This document shows, one piece after another, positions 56,263 through 64,000 of a DNA stretch of 64,000 bases (positions are counted from its first letter, which is position 1; the number at the start of each line of letters is the position of its first letter). The notes beneath the pieces were generated by a model. That model saw only the letters and a program-made list of their open reading frames with translations, had not been told where the DNA came from and searched no databases. The translations under genes were made by a program, and so were the position numbers. Source of the DNA: Isosphaeraceae bacterium EP7 (lineage in GTDB: Bacteria; Planctomycetota; Planctomycetia; Isosphaerales; Isosphaeraceae). The stretch spans positions 4,723,174 to 4,787,173 of the forward strand of contig CP151667.1 of NCBI GenBank assembly GCA_038400315.1, given 5' to 3'.

Positions 56263-57411
56263 TCAAGCCTTGGGCCTGGCCTGGGCCAGCGCGAGCAGTG
56301 CGTAAGCGGTGACGAGGTTGGGGTCGCCTTCCATGAAGAGGTCGTTGGCGTTGACCCAACTGCCGTTGGCGGCCTGTCGCTTGGCGAGAGCATCGACGAG
56401 GTCAGCCCGCCAGTCGTGCGAGGCACCATTGGCATCGACGAAGCTCTCCTGCTCCAGCGCGGCCATGGTCTTGCCGAAGACCTGGTAATAGTAGTAGAGC
56501 CCCTTCTGGCCGAGGCCCGGGTTCTCATCGAGGGTGTAGTTGGATTTGAGGTACTGGACGGCGGCCCGCACCCGGGCATCGTCCTTGGTGAGGCCGGCGT
56601 AGATCATGCTCTTCAGGCCGGCATAGGTCATGCTGGCATACGACCGCAGGCCGCCCTGATCGTCCTTGCCGGCAACGCTGGTGCCGCCGTTGGCCGCAGT
56701 GTAGATGAAGCCGCCGTCGTTGACCTTGCCGGCCCACTCCTGATCGTTGAACTCGCTCTTGAGGTTCTGGCAACGCGAGACGAAGACGAGCGCCTTCTGG
56801 AATGCTGGGTCGTCGGCGGGCAAGCCGGTGTCGTGCAGGGCTTCCAGCATGAACGTGGTGTTGGACAGGTCCGGTCGGTTGCTCTTACCGCCGTACCCGG
56901 CCCCGCCGTAGAACGGATCAGCGGATGCTTTCCCTTCAGTCTCGTCCCACTGCATCGTCTTGAGGAAGTTCTGGCCGTCCTTGATCACCTTGTCATACTT
57001 GCCGCCGACGTTCGCCTCCTGGAACGCGATCAGGCCGATGGACGTGGCGTAGTTGGCGTGGTTGACGTCGGAGAGCCCCCCTTTGGCGGTGACGAACTGC
57101 TCCAGATAGGCCAGCCCTTTGACCACGAACGGCTCGGCCGGCGTCACGAGGCGCGAGCGGAGCAGGCCCGCGATGACCAGGGCGGTGATGCCCGGCTCCT
57201 TGCGATCGGCGGACCAGCTCCCGTCGCTCGCCTGCCGGGGTCGGAGGAATTCGACTCCCCTGCGGTTCAGCTCGCCGATTTTGGCGGAGCTTGCGCCGGC
57301 ATCCTGAGCGGGCGACGCGCCGAAGGCCGAGACGCGGCCGAGTCCGGCCTCCCACCCTGCGACGGCTGCCAGACCAAGGCCCAGGATCGTCCGGCGGCGA
57401 ATGGATTCCAT
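56263..57411 (-). CDS. Tat-exported prenyltransferase/squalene-oxidase repeat protein
   Basis: A 382-residue protein with a twin-arginine-type signal (RRRTILGLGLAAVAG) from ATG 57411. The body is alpha-alpha-barrel repeats as in squalene-hopene cyclases and protein prenyltransferases: GVEFLRPRQASDGSWSADRK, GLAYLEQFVTAKGGL, YGGKSNRPDLSNTTFMLEAL, YDDAxVRAAVQYL-type helices, and GLYYYYQVFGKTMAAL. The DxDD cyclase motif was not found, so a scaffold or terpenoid-binding role is as likely as catalysis. Members of this type are common in planctomycetes as secreted proteins. It is preceded by a repeat-bearing intergenic region. Confidence 0.85.
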   Translation of the reverse strand: MESIRRRTILGLGLAAVAGWEAGLGRVSAFGASPAQDAGASSAKIGELNRRGVEFLRPRQASDGSWSADRKEPGITALVIAGLLRSRLVTPAEPFVVKGLAYLEQFVTAKGGLSDVNHANYATSIGLIAFQEANVGGKYDKVIKDGQNFLKTMQWDETEGKASADPFYGGAGYGGKSNRPDLSNTTFMLEALHDTGLPADDPAFQKALVFVSRCQNLKSEFNDQEWAGKVNDGGFIYTAANGGTSVAGKDDQGGLRSYASMTYAGLKSMIYAGLTKDDARVRAAVQYLKSNYTLDENPGLGQKGLYYYYQVFGKTMAALEQESFVDANGASHDWRADLVDALAKRQAANGSWVNANDLFMEGDPNLVTAYALLALAQARPKA

Positions 57412-57928
57412 CGTCAACAGCCCTCAAGAGTGACTCAAGCAAGGCCGGGCCCGGCTTCGGTGCCGGCCGACTCCTCCGATGTAGATCGCAAACCACGCGC
57501 CCTGGTCGGGAGGCCCGGATCGGTTTGGCCGTCGCCTGACCATTCCCGGGTTCGTTTTGTTTTATCGCCCAGACCACGAGAGCGACGGACAAACGGATTC
57601 GAGGCGTATCCCATGATATTGCTTTAACTTCAGCGATTCTCGGGTTCGTTTAGTCATTCTCGAAGTGCGTTTCCATAGGCTTCCCGGGTTCGTTTCGTCA
57701 TTTTCGTTTGAAGGATTGCTGTGGACACTTTCTGTCCAGAAACGGGACAAACATTGTCTAGTCTGAGCCAAATGTTCTGACCTTAGGAGAATCGGTCGCC
57801 AATCTCAATCCGCCATTCCGGGGGGCGACACCATCGGCGCGGAGGTCCCCTATGGGAACTATCCTGAAATCAGGGCGGTCCATCCCTGGTTTTCGGCAAT
57901 GTTGCCAATTATCACCAAGCCCATCAGT
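57412..57928. repeat. Intergenic region with three direct repeats and nested GACA/TGTC palindromes
   Basis: No gene is seen in these 517 bases. Three copies of a ~20-bp repeat occur at 57541-57560 (CATTCCCGGGTTCGTTTTGT), 57636-57660 and 57681-57706, all in one orientation; a fourth copy lies at 23493-23512. Next to them, 57722-57758 holds TGGACA-cttt-c-TGTCCA (57722-57738) and GACAA-aca-TTGTC (57746-57758), sharing the GACA/TGTC theme. The region is upstream of the minus-strand gene ending its start at 57411 and also downstream of the sulfatase. Regulatory use is inference. Confidence 0.6.
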
Positions 57929-59389
57929 TTAGCGGGCCGGTGCGGGTTCCTCGCCGGCGGGCCTCAAGCCGTTACCGACGCGGTCCATGAGCGAATCGCC
58001 CAGGTCGACTCGGGCGCGTTCGGCGAGGTCGAGAAGGTGACGGACGACGTCGGGGTTGGCTGCGGCAAGGTCGCGGGTCTCGCCTGGATCGGCCTTCAGG
58101 TCGTAGAGCTCGGGGGCTGCGATGGCCTTGGGCTCGTAGCGAGCGGGCTTGCCGTCGCGGCCGGGGGGCCTGCCGGCGAGCGTCTGGTAAGTGTGCGGGA
58201 GTTGCAGCTTCCAGCGGCCGTCACCGCTTGTGATCGCCTGCAACTCATTCTTGCCGTAGTAGAAGACGTAGGCATCGTGCGGGTTGGTGGCTCCGGGCTG
58301 GCCTGAGAGGAGCGGCCAGACGTCGAGGCCGTCGATGGGGTGCTCCGGAAGCCTGGCGCCGGCGAGCCCTGCCAGGGTCGGTGCCAGGTCGATGGTGACG
58401 AGAAAGTCATCCGACACCGTGCCCGCGGGGAGCTTGCCGGGCCAGCGGGCGATGAAGGGGATCCGGATGCCCCCTTCCCAGCAGGTTCCCTTGCCCTCGC
58501 GCAAAGGGCCTGACGAGCCGCCATGGTCGCCGTAGTTCAGCCAGGGGCCGTTGTCGCTGGTGTAGATCAAGAGGGTGTCGTCGGCCTGTCCATTGCGTTC
58601 CAGCGCCACCATGACCTGGCCGACGGACCAGTCCAGCTCCATCTGCACGTCCGCATACGGCCCGAGCCCCGACTTGCCGTGAAAGGCGGGGCTGGTGTGC
58701 AGCGGGACATGGGGCATGCTGTGGGCCAGGTAGAAGAAGAAAGGGCGGTCGGACCCCTTGTGGCGGTCGAGGAACGCGACGGCTCGCTCGGTGTAGCGAC
58801 TTGTCAGGGTCGGCTGATCCTCGGGCGTCACCTCGGGGTCGATGACGGCGTCCCCTTCGATCAACGGCAGCCTGGGGTAGTCCTTCTGCTTGAGCTGGGG
58901 GTTGCCCGGCCACATGTCGTTGGAGTAGGGGAGCCCCAGATATTCGTCGAACCCCTGATGGGTGGGGAGGAACCGCGTGGGCCGCCCCAGATGCCACTTG
59001 CCTGCCATGCCGGTGTCATACCCGCCCGCCCGCAGCATCTCGGCAATCGTGACCTCGCTCTCGGCAAGGCCCACCCGCGAGTCGGCCCTCAGGGCGCCCT
59101 GGATGCCGACCCGGCTGGGATAGCAGCCGGTCAAGAGTCCGGCCCTGGAGGCGGAGCAGACGGGCTGGGGGACGTGGAAATTCGTGAACCTCCTACCCTG
59201 AGCCGCGAGCTTGTCGAGGTTGGGAGTAGGCGCCCCCTTGCCGCCGTAGCAGCCGAGGTCGCCGTAACCCTGGTCGTCGACGAAGATCAAGACAACATTC
59301 GGTCCACGGGCCTCGGCTTGCGACGCCGACAGGCTCAGGATCAGGACGAGGGGCAGGTGCCCAATCGTGGCGAGGATGCGGTCTTTCAT
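57929..59389 (-). CDS. Exported sulfatase (arylsulfatase type S1)
   Basis: A 486-residue alkaline-phosphatase-fold sulfatase with a signal peptide (ILATIGHLPLVLILSLSASQAEA). Metal ligands are in LIFVDDQGYGDLG, and the maturation motif CxAxR reads VCSASRAGLLTG with Cys78, to be oxidised to formylglycine. GMAGKWHLGRP and YTSDNGPWLNYGDHGG are the other catalytic blocks. Planctomycetes use many such enzymes on sulfated polysaccharides. ATG 59389 was chosen. It is divergent from the DUF2239 gene with an inverted repeat between them. Confidence 0.94.
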   Translation of the reverse strand: MKDRILATIGHLPLVLILSLSASQAEARGPNVVLIFVDDQGYGDLGCYGGKGAPTPNLDKLAAQGRRFTNFHVPQPVCSASRAGLLTGCYPSRVGIQGALRADSRVGLAESEVTIAEMLRAGGYDTGMAGKWHLGRPTRFLPTHQGFDEYLGLPYSNDMWPGNPQLKQKDYPRLPLIEGDAVIDPEVTPEDQPTLTSRYTERAVAFLDRHKGSDRPFFFYLAHSMPHVPLHTSPAFHGKSGLGPYADVQMELDWSVGQVMVALERNGQADDTLLIYTSDNGPWLNYGDHGGSSGPLREGKGTCWEGGIRIPFIARWPGKLPAGTVSDDFLVTIDLAPTLAGLAGARLPEHPIDGLDVWPLLSGQPGATNPHDAYVFYYGKNELQAITSGDGRWKLQLPHTYQTLAGRPPGRDGKPARYEPKAIAAPELYDLKADPGETRDLAAANPDVVRHLLDLAERARVDLGDSLMDRVGNGLRPAGEEPAPAR

Positions 59390-59473
59390 GGGCTTATCCC
59401 ACCAATTCCGCACGTTCGCCGTCAAGCATCCATCGTCCGAGCATCATGCCCGGGAAGGCGTCGCGAATCGATT

Positions 59474-59512
59474 TTACCCGGATGATATTGATTTCGGGTT
59501 TGATCCGGGTAA
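59474..59512. promoter_or_regulatory. Inverted repeat between sulfatase and DUF2239 genes
   Basis: TTACCCGGAT (59474-59483) and ATCCGGGTAA (59503-59512) form a perfect 10-bp inverted repeat with a 19-base AT-rich centre; each arm is followed by a similar ATATT. It lies 40 bases upstream of the DUF2239 start and 85 bases upstream of the sulfatase start, the right place for an operator. Confidence 0.6.
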
Positions 59513-59551
59513 TATTCTGTCGAGAGCGACAATTCACGGGGAGGCACGACG

Positions 59552-60184
59552 ATGGATGGCGGCGAGCGGTCGGGATACACGGCGTTTGAGGGAGCCAGAC
59601 GCATCGCGTCGGGGGACCGGGCCGAGGTGGCGTTGTTGACAAGGGACGTCGTCGAGCGTGGGGCCAGTGGGGCCGTGCTCATCTTTGACGACTCGACGGG
59701 CGAGCAGGTCGATTGGGACTTGCGCGGGACCGCGGAGGAAGTGCGGGAGAGGCTATTACCACCGACTCCAGACGATGGGCCCGTTGCCGAAAGGCCCGAG
59801 GAGCCGGGGCCGACGCGCGGGCCGGGTCGGCCGAAATTGGGGGTGGTCGCCCGCGAGGTCACGCTGCTGCCGCGCCATTGGGAATGGCTCAACGGACAAC
59901 CCGGCGGCGCGTCGGTGGCTCTTCGCAAATTGGTCGAAGTGGCCAGGCGAGAGAACGAGTCGCGGGACCGAACCAGGAGGGCGACCGAGGCGGCTTATCG
60001 CTTCATGTCGGCCATGGCCGGCGATCGACCTGGATTCGAGGAGGCGAGCCGGGCCTTGTTCGCGGGCGATGCCCGACGGTTCGAAGAGCAGATCAAGGCC
60101 TGGCCTGATGATCTACGGCAGCACCTGCGCAGCATGGCCGATGTGTTCATGAATTTCGGGGAAGCATCTCCGGATCAGGATTGA
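59552..60184 (+). CDS. DUF2239 family protein
   Basis: A 210-residue soluble protein matching the DUF2239 pattern: YTAFEGARRIASGDRAEVAL at the N-terminus, VLIFDDSTGEQVDWDLRGT, then GRPKLGVVAREVTLLPRHW, the most conserved block, and LRKLVEVARRENESRDR. GGGGAGG precedes ATG 59552. The function of the family is not known. It stands alone, preceded by a perfect inverted repeat and followed by a 291-base stretch with no recognisable feature. Confidence 0.92.
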   Translation: MDGGERSGYTAFEGARRIASGDRAEVALLTRDVVERGASGAVLIFDDSTGEQVDWDLRGTAEEVRERLLPPTPDDGPVAERPEEPGPTRGPGRPKLGVVAREVTLLPRHWEWLNGQPGGASVALRKLVEVARRENESRDRTRRATEAAYRFMSAMAGDRPGFEEASRALFAGDARRFEEQIKAWPDDLRQHLRSMADVFMNFGEASPDQD

Positions 60185-60475
60185 ATCGAACTCGACCCTC
60201 GCGCCGCAGGGCGAGACGGCGGGGTCAGGTCTCGGATGGTGATGGATCTGGGGCCTGATTCCGCGAACCCGACCGCGACGTCTGTGTCGACCTGGGCGAG
60301 TGACACTCTCATGGTAGTCGATGGATCTGTCATTTTGCTCGTCGTGCTCCACCGTGTTGGGCGGGCCCGAGGAACGTCAGAGTTTCGTGGACAGAGGGTC
60401 GCGGAAGGACTGTTGATTGACGGTGGTTCGCCCTGAAGGTGTCAGGTAGTCGTCCACGCGGCATGGGAGAAATCA

Positions 60476-61396
60476 ATGACGAGATCAGAATCCAGGCAGT
60501 CCGACGAGGAGTCCGTCGCGGCGATCGCTGGACATCGTGGACTCGCGCTGGACGGCGAGATCGAGTTGATTGACCTCGGCCTCGATTTCCGCGTTGGCCT
60601 GGCGACCGACACGGGGGGCACGCCCTGGGTGCTGAGGGTTCCCCGCCGTCCTGATGTCATCCGGCGGGCCGAGAACGAGGCACGCGTCCTTGACCTCCTC
60701 AAGGGGAGGCTGCCGGTTGAGGTCCCCGATTGGCGGATCATCACGCCGGAGCTAATCGCCTATCCGCGCCTGGCCGGCACGACTGCCGTGACCCTGGATC
60801 CGGCGACCAAGGTGCCGACATGGAATATCGATAAGGAGTCCACAGCATTCGTGGGGAGCCTCGCCCGTGCTCTCGCGGCGCTGCACGGGATCGATCCCGC
60901 CGAGGCTGACGCGGCCGGGCTGAAGGTCTCATCGCCGGAGGAGGCGCGGCGGTCTGTTGCCGACGACCTTGATCGGGTGAAACGCGAGATCGGGGTCGGC
61001 GAAGGACTCGACCGCCGATGGCGGGCCTGGCTCGATGACGACGCGTCGTGGCCTCCGTTCACGACACTAGTCCATGGTGACCTTCACGTCGGTCACGTCC
61101 TCGTTGATGAAACCTCGAGGGCGACGGGGATTCTGGACTGGACCGAGGCCGAGGTGAATGACCCCTCGATCGACTTCATCTTCCATCTCATGGGATTCGG
61201 CGAGGAAGGCCTCGATCGTCTCCTGGCCGTATATGACCAGGCAGGCGGCCGGACATGGCCGGGCATGCATGGCCACATCGGCGAGAGGCTCTCCGCCTTC
61301 CCCATCAAATATGCCTTGTTCGCGCTGACGAGCGGCCAAGACGAGCATCTCGACGCTGTCAGGTCGCAGCTCGGAGTCGATCCGTCACCGAGTTGA
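60476..61396 (+). CDS. Macrolide 2'-phosphotransferase-like kinase (Mph/APH fold)
   Basis: A 306-residue kinase. Its sequence follows the Mph macrolide phosphotransferases closely: GLDFRV, WVLRVPRRPDV (nucleotide-binding Lys/Arg region), PDWRIITPELIAYPRLAG, SPEEARRSVADDLDRVKREI, then the catalytic VHGDLHVGHVLVDE and ILDWTEAEVNDPSIDFIFH, and FGEEGLDRLLAVYDQAGG. Mph enzymes inactivate macrolides by phosphorylating the desosamine 2'-OH. ATG 60476 follows GGGAG. The gene stands alone, with no mobile element beside it, so it looks like an intrinsic gene. Whether it acts on macrolides or on another sugar is not known. Confidence 0.85.
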   Translation: MTRSESRQSDEESVAAIAGHRGLALDGEIELIDLGLDFRVGLATDTGGTPWVLRVPRRPDVIRRAENEARVLDLLKGRLPVEVPDWRIITPELIAYPRLAGTTAVTLDPATKVPTWNIDKESTAFVGSLARALAALHGIDPAEADAAGLKVSSPEEARRSVADDLDRVKREIGVGEGLDRRWRAWLDDDASWPPFTTLVHGDLHVGHVLVDETSRATGILDWTEAEVNDPSIDFIFHLMGFGEEGLDRLLAVYDQAGGRTWPGMHGHIGERLSAFPIKYALFALTSGQDEHLDAVRSQLGVDPSPS

Positions 61397-61505
61397 ACGA
61401 CAATCCGTCAGGTCCGATTCCTGCGATAGGCCGGCATCCTCACGCCCGGTAATTGCTGTTTGGGATCGGTCTTCGTCGCCGCGACATTCATCTCGGCCGC
61501 CCGGA

Positions 61506-62909
61506 TCAGGGGCGGTCGAGGCCGAGGCGGCGGAGTTTCTGGCGGAGGGTGGTGCGGTGCAGGCCCAGGACCCGGGCCATGCGGGCCTGGTTGCCGTGGG
61601 ACCAGGTGTAGAGTGTGCGGAGCAGGGGGCCTTCGACGGCCTGGACGAAGGCCTCGTGCAGGGGCGTGCCCTCGGTCTCGGCGACGTCGACGCGGGCGGC
61701 GGCCCATTCCTCGATGGTTCTGGAGAGGTCGTCGGCGGGGTTTTCCGGCTGAATGATCGGATGCGTGGTCACGGAGGCGGGGAGGTGGTCGACGTGGATC
61801 CTGCCCCCCTGCGCGGCTCGTGCGGCGTTCTCGGCGGCGTTACGAAGCTCGCGGATGTTGCCGGGCCAGTCGTGGGCGAGGAGGGCCAGGCCGAGTTTGG
61901 AATCCGGGTCGAGAGGGGCAGAGGGGGAGGCGACGATCCGGCCGACGAAGTGGTCCCAGAGCAGGGGAATGTCGTCGGGGTGTTCGCGCAGCGGGGGGAG
62001 GTGGATGGTGAGGACGGCCAGGCGATAGTAGAGGTCTGCGCGGAAGCGACCGGTGCGGGCCCAGTCGGCGAGGTCGCGGTTGGTGGCCGAGATGACCCGG
62101 GCGCGGAGATGGCGATCGGGGCCTCCGCCCACGGCCCGATACTCGCCGCCGTCCAGCACGCGCAGGAGTTTGGCCTGGAGAAGGGTGGGGGTCTCGGCGA
62201 TCTCATCGAAGAAGATGGTGCCACCGGCGGCCCGGTCGAGCAGGCCGGGAGACGAGGCGTCGGCGCCGGTGAACGCACCTCGCTCGTGGCCGAACAGCTC
62301 GCGCTCGGCCAGCGAATCGGGCAGGGCGGCGAGATGAACCGGGACGAACGGTTGGGACGCACGGTCGGAATGCTGGCGGATCGCGCGGGCGACGAGTTCC
62401 TTGCCCGTGCCACTCTCGCCGGTGATGAGGACCGGCTCGGCGCAGGCCGCAGCGATGGCAATCTGCTTGAACGCCTGCTGGATCGGGGCGCTGCGGCCGA
62501 CCATGAGGCCCGGGGTCTCGTCGCGGCGGTCGGGCTGCGACGGGGCCTCGCGGGAGTCGATGGCACGGCGGACGAGGCGACGGACCTGATCGAGGTCGAA
62601 CGGCTTGGGGAGGTAGTCGAAGGCGCCACCTCGGACGGCGTCGACGGCGGTTTGCATCGTGCCGTGGGCAGTCATGATGACGACCGGTGTGGTCGGACAG
62701 AGCCCTTTCAGGCGTGCCAGGGCCGAGAGGCCGTCGAGGCCAGGAAGGCGGACGTCCAGGAGGACGACGTCCGGGGGTGCGACGCGGGCGTCTTCGATGG
62801 CCTGCTCGGCCGTGGACGCGATCGAGACGCGGTGACCGTCGCCGGTGAGGAACTCGCGGAACGCCCAGCAGATGCTCGGCTCGTCGTCGACGACCATCAC
62901 GTAGGCCAT
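61506..62909 (-). CDS. Sigma-54-dependent response regulator (NtrC type)
   Basis: A 467-residue transcription activator with three parts: a receiver domain (D8/D9 acidic pocket, phospho-acceptor D52 in VVLLDVRLPG), an AAA+ domain (Walker A GESGTGKE, the sigma-54-contact GAFTGA, Walker B-type GTIFFDEIAE), and a C-terminal Fis-type helix-turn-helix (NQARMARVLGLHRTTLRQKL). On phosphorylation it would activate sigma-54 promoters. It overlaps the upstream histidine kinase gene by 13 bases, so the two form a two-component pair. The regulated targets are not visible in the window. Confidence 0.95.
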   Translation of the reverse strand: MAYVMVVDDEPSICWAFREFLTGDGHRVSIASTAEQAIEDARVAPPDVVLLDVRLPGLDGLSALARLKGLCPTTPVVIMTAHGTMQTAVDAVRGGAFDYLPKPFDLDQVRRLVRRAIDSREAPSQPDRRDETPGLMVGRSAPIQQAFKQIAIAAACAEPVLITGESGTGKELVARAIRQHSDRASQPFVPVHLAALPDSLAERELFGHERGAFTGADASSPGLLDRAAGGTIFFDEIAETPTLLQAKLLRVLDGGEYRAVGGGPDRHLRARVISATNRDLADWARTGRFRADLYYRLAVLTIHLPPLREHPDDIPLLWDHFVGRIVASPSAPLDPDSKLGLALLAHDWPGNIRELRNAAENAARAAQGGRIHVDHLPASVTTHPIIQPENPADDLSRTIEEWAAARVDVAETEGTPLHEAFVQAVEGPLLRTLYTWSHGNQARMARVLGLHRTTLRQKLRRLGLDRP

Positions 62910-64000
62910 GCCGTTGCGTCTCCCTTCTCCATGGGGGCCGTGGCCGGCAGACCGACCCTGAACCTTGTGCGGCCCCCCACCCGACTGTAACCGATTGTAC
63001 CGCCGTGCTCGCGGACGAGCGCGGCGCAGAGGGCCAGGCCCAGGCCGACGCCCTCGGGCTTGGTGGTGAAGAATGGTTCGAAGATCCGGCCGGCGGATCC
63101 CTCGGGAACCCCCGGTCCGCTGTCGAGCACGTCGATGCAGACCTGGCCCGCATCCATCGAAGCGGCCAGCGTCACGCGCCCGCCGGGGCCGGTGGCGTCG
63201 AGCGCATTGCCCGCGAGATTGGTAACGACCTGGGCGAGCTGGTCGGCATCGCCTTGGATGAGCGCGAGGTCATCGGCAAGCTCGACATCCAGGAGAATCC
63301 CCTGATGCGAGGCGGTGGCCGCCAGGCTGGCGGCGCAGCGTTCGAGGAGTGCGCCCGGGTCGACGGGCTCGATCGACTGCGGCTCGGGCCGGGCGATCTG
63401 GAGGAACCGCTTGACCTGACGCTCCATCCTGGCGAGTTCGTCGAGCGCGATGCGCACGGGCTGGTCGTCGCGGCGAGGGTTGCGTTCCAGGTCGATCTGG
63501 AGGGTCATCCGCGCGGCGGTCAGGGGATTGCGCAGCTCGTGGGCCAGGCCGGCGCTGACCTGCTGGATGAGCTGCAACCGATGGGTCCGCGCCTGCTCGT
63601 CTTGCAGCTTGCGGAGCCAGCCTGCCATCTGCGCCACCCCTTCGGCGAGTTCGCCGATCTCATCGCTGCGGCCGATGGGCAAGCCGGTCGGCTCCAGGTC
63701 GCCCCGGCCAACCTGGCGGATGGCGTCCAGCACCGCCGAGAGCGGGCGAGAGAGGCCCGCGGCGATCCGGCTTGCCAGCCAGGCGGCGATCACCGCGGCG
63801 ACCAAGCCCGGCACGATCGCGGCGCGGCTTGCATCTCGGGCGGCGTCGTTCAGGCCCGCCTCGGGAAGCAGGATGACCAGGCGACTCGGCCCGCCGCGGT
63901 CTGTCGGCCGGTCGAGCACTGAGACCCTGAAGCGTTCGCCGCCGCTGGTCCATTCCCGTTCGAAAGAGGTCGAATCGGGCGGGCGCGGGAGGTTGGCGGC
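62897..64000 (-). CDS. Sensor histidine kinase (N-terminus outside window)
   Basis: The frame is open to the right edge, so the N-terminal sensor part is cut off. Visible are a transmembrane segment (GLVAAVIAAWLASRIAAGL), a HAMP linker (LSRPLSAVLDAIRQVGRGDL), the dimerisation/phosphoacceptor His in AGLAHELRNPLTAARM, and the ATP-binding domain (VVTNLAGNALDATG, VLDSGPGVP, FEPFFTTKPEGVGLGLALC). It is the upstream half of a translationally coupled pair with the NtrC-type regulator and likely phosphorylates it. The signal sensed cannot be told. A GTG at 63919 exists but is internal. Confidence 0.93.
   Translation of the reverse strand, partial: AANLPRPPDSTSFEREWTSGGERFRVSVLDRPTDRGGPSRLVILLPEAGLNDAARDASRAAIVPGLVAAVIAAWLASRIAAGLSRPLSAVLDAIRQVGRGDLEPTGLPIGRSDEIGELAEGVAQMAGWLRKLQDEQARTHRLQLIQQVSAGLAHELRNPLTAARMTLQIDLERNPRRDDQPVRIALDELARMERQVKRFLQIARPEPQSIEPVDPGALLERCAASLAATASHQGILLDVELADDLALIQGDADQLAQVVTNLAGNALDATGPGGRVTLAASMDAGQVCIDVLDSGPGVPEGSAGRIFEPFFTTKPEGVGLGLALCAALVREHGGTIGYSRVGGRTRFRVGLPATAPMEKGDATAWPT

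Noticed and set aside
57541-57706. CRISPR array
   Set aside because: Only three imperfect copies, unequal spacing of about 95 and 45 bases, and no cas genes.
57562-57771. Small 69-residue minus-strand gene across the repeats
   Set aside because: The frame is formed by the repeats themselves and lacks a ribosome site or family match; treated as repeat DNA.
60185-60475. Possible small gene or RNA between DUF2239 and the Mph-like gene
   Set aside because: Short frames only, no ribosome site or clear structure seen.
61557-62990. A ~480-codon plus-strand frame opposite the NtrC-type regulator
   Set aside because: The regulator has complete receiver, AAA+ and helix-turn-helix parts; the opposite frame has none.

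Overview
The window is a high-GC bacterial chromosome segment from a planctomycete, most likely an Isosphaeraceae-type lineage (related to Isosphaera, Singulisphaera or Aquisphaera). The evidence is the combination of a DUF1549/DUF1553 cytochrome-type protein with a DUF1501 partner, a second (broken) DUF1501 gene, a sulfatase, an acetylxylan-esterase-like hydrolase, a ceramidase-N-terminal-domain protein, a cyclophilin carrying an LExR-type planctomycete surface motif, and an ECF sigma/anti-sigma pair. Lineage below phylum is inference. I see no rRNA, CRISPR array, transposase or phage gene; this looks like ordinary chromosome with one tRNA.

Layout. 0-5 kb: a 5'-truncated HtrA-type protease, a secreted protein of unknown function and an exported peptidyl-prolyl isomerase. 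5.3-8.5 kb: three consecutive plus-strand genes (enolase-superfamily N-succinylamino acid racemase/OSBS, M20 hydrolase, GNAT acyltransferase) that together match the known route converting D- to L-amino acids through N-succinyl intermediates. 8.6-19.6 kb: a sugar-phosphate isomerase-like protein, a DUF1501 gene cut by an in-frame TAG, a two-domain esterase, a very large protein with three amidohydrolase-like domains, and SppA. 19.6-21.4 kb: anti-sigma and ECF sigma. 21.4-25.5 kb, minus strand: NagA-like deacetylase and three genes suggestive of phosphatidylcholine synthesis (CDP-alcohol phosphatidyltransferase, phosphoethanolamine N-methyltransferase, choline/ethanolamine-kinase-like protein). 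25.5-28 kb: translation genes prmC, prfA and rpmE. 28-34 kb: two thioredoxin-fold proteins, a Pro-rich secreted protein, a ceramidase-like protein and a membrane metalloprotease. 33.9-42.6 kb: alpha-glucan/trehalose genes glgX, treY and malQ, the last in an operon with a membrane protein, a 76-residue protein and an alpha/beta hydrolase. 43.5-45.4 kb: tRNA-Glu(CTC) with a near-consensus promoter, then pyrG. 45.4-57.4 kb: a UMF1-type transporter, a DUF885 hydrolase, a ThuA-cysteine hydrolase fusion, an enolase-superfamily enzyme, the DUF1549/1553 + DUF1501 pair and a terpene-cyclase-fold protein. 57.9-64 kb: sulfatase, DUF2239, a macrolide-phosphotransferase-like kinase, and a two-component NtrC-type system running off the right edge.

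The strongest leads are the D-to-L amino acid cassette, the compact choline-lipid cluster, the triple amidohydrolase protein, the nonsense-interrupted DUF1501 gene, and a short dispersed repeat (GGGTTCGTTTCGTCATT-like) in two intergenic regions. All family calls were made by reading motifs; no database search was run.
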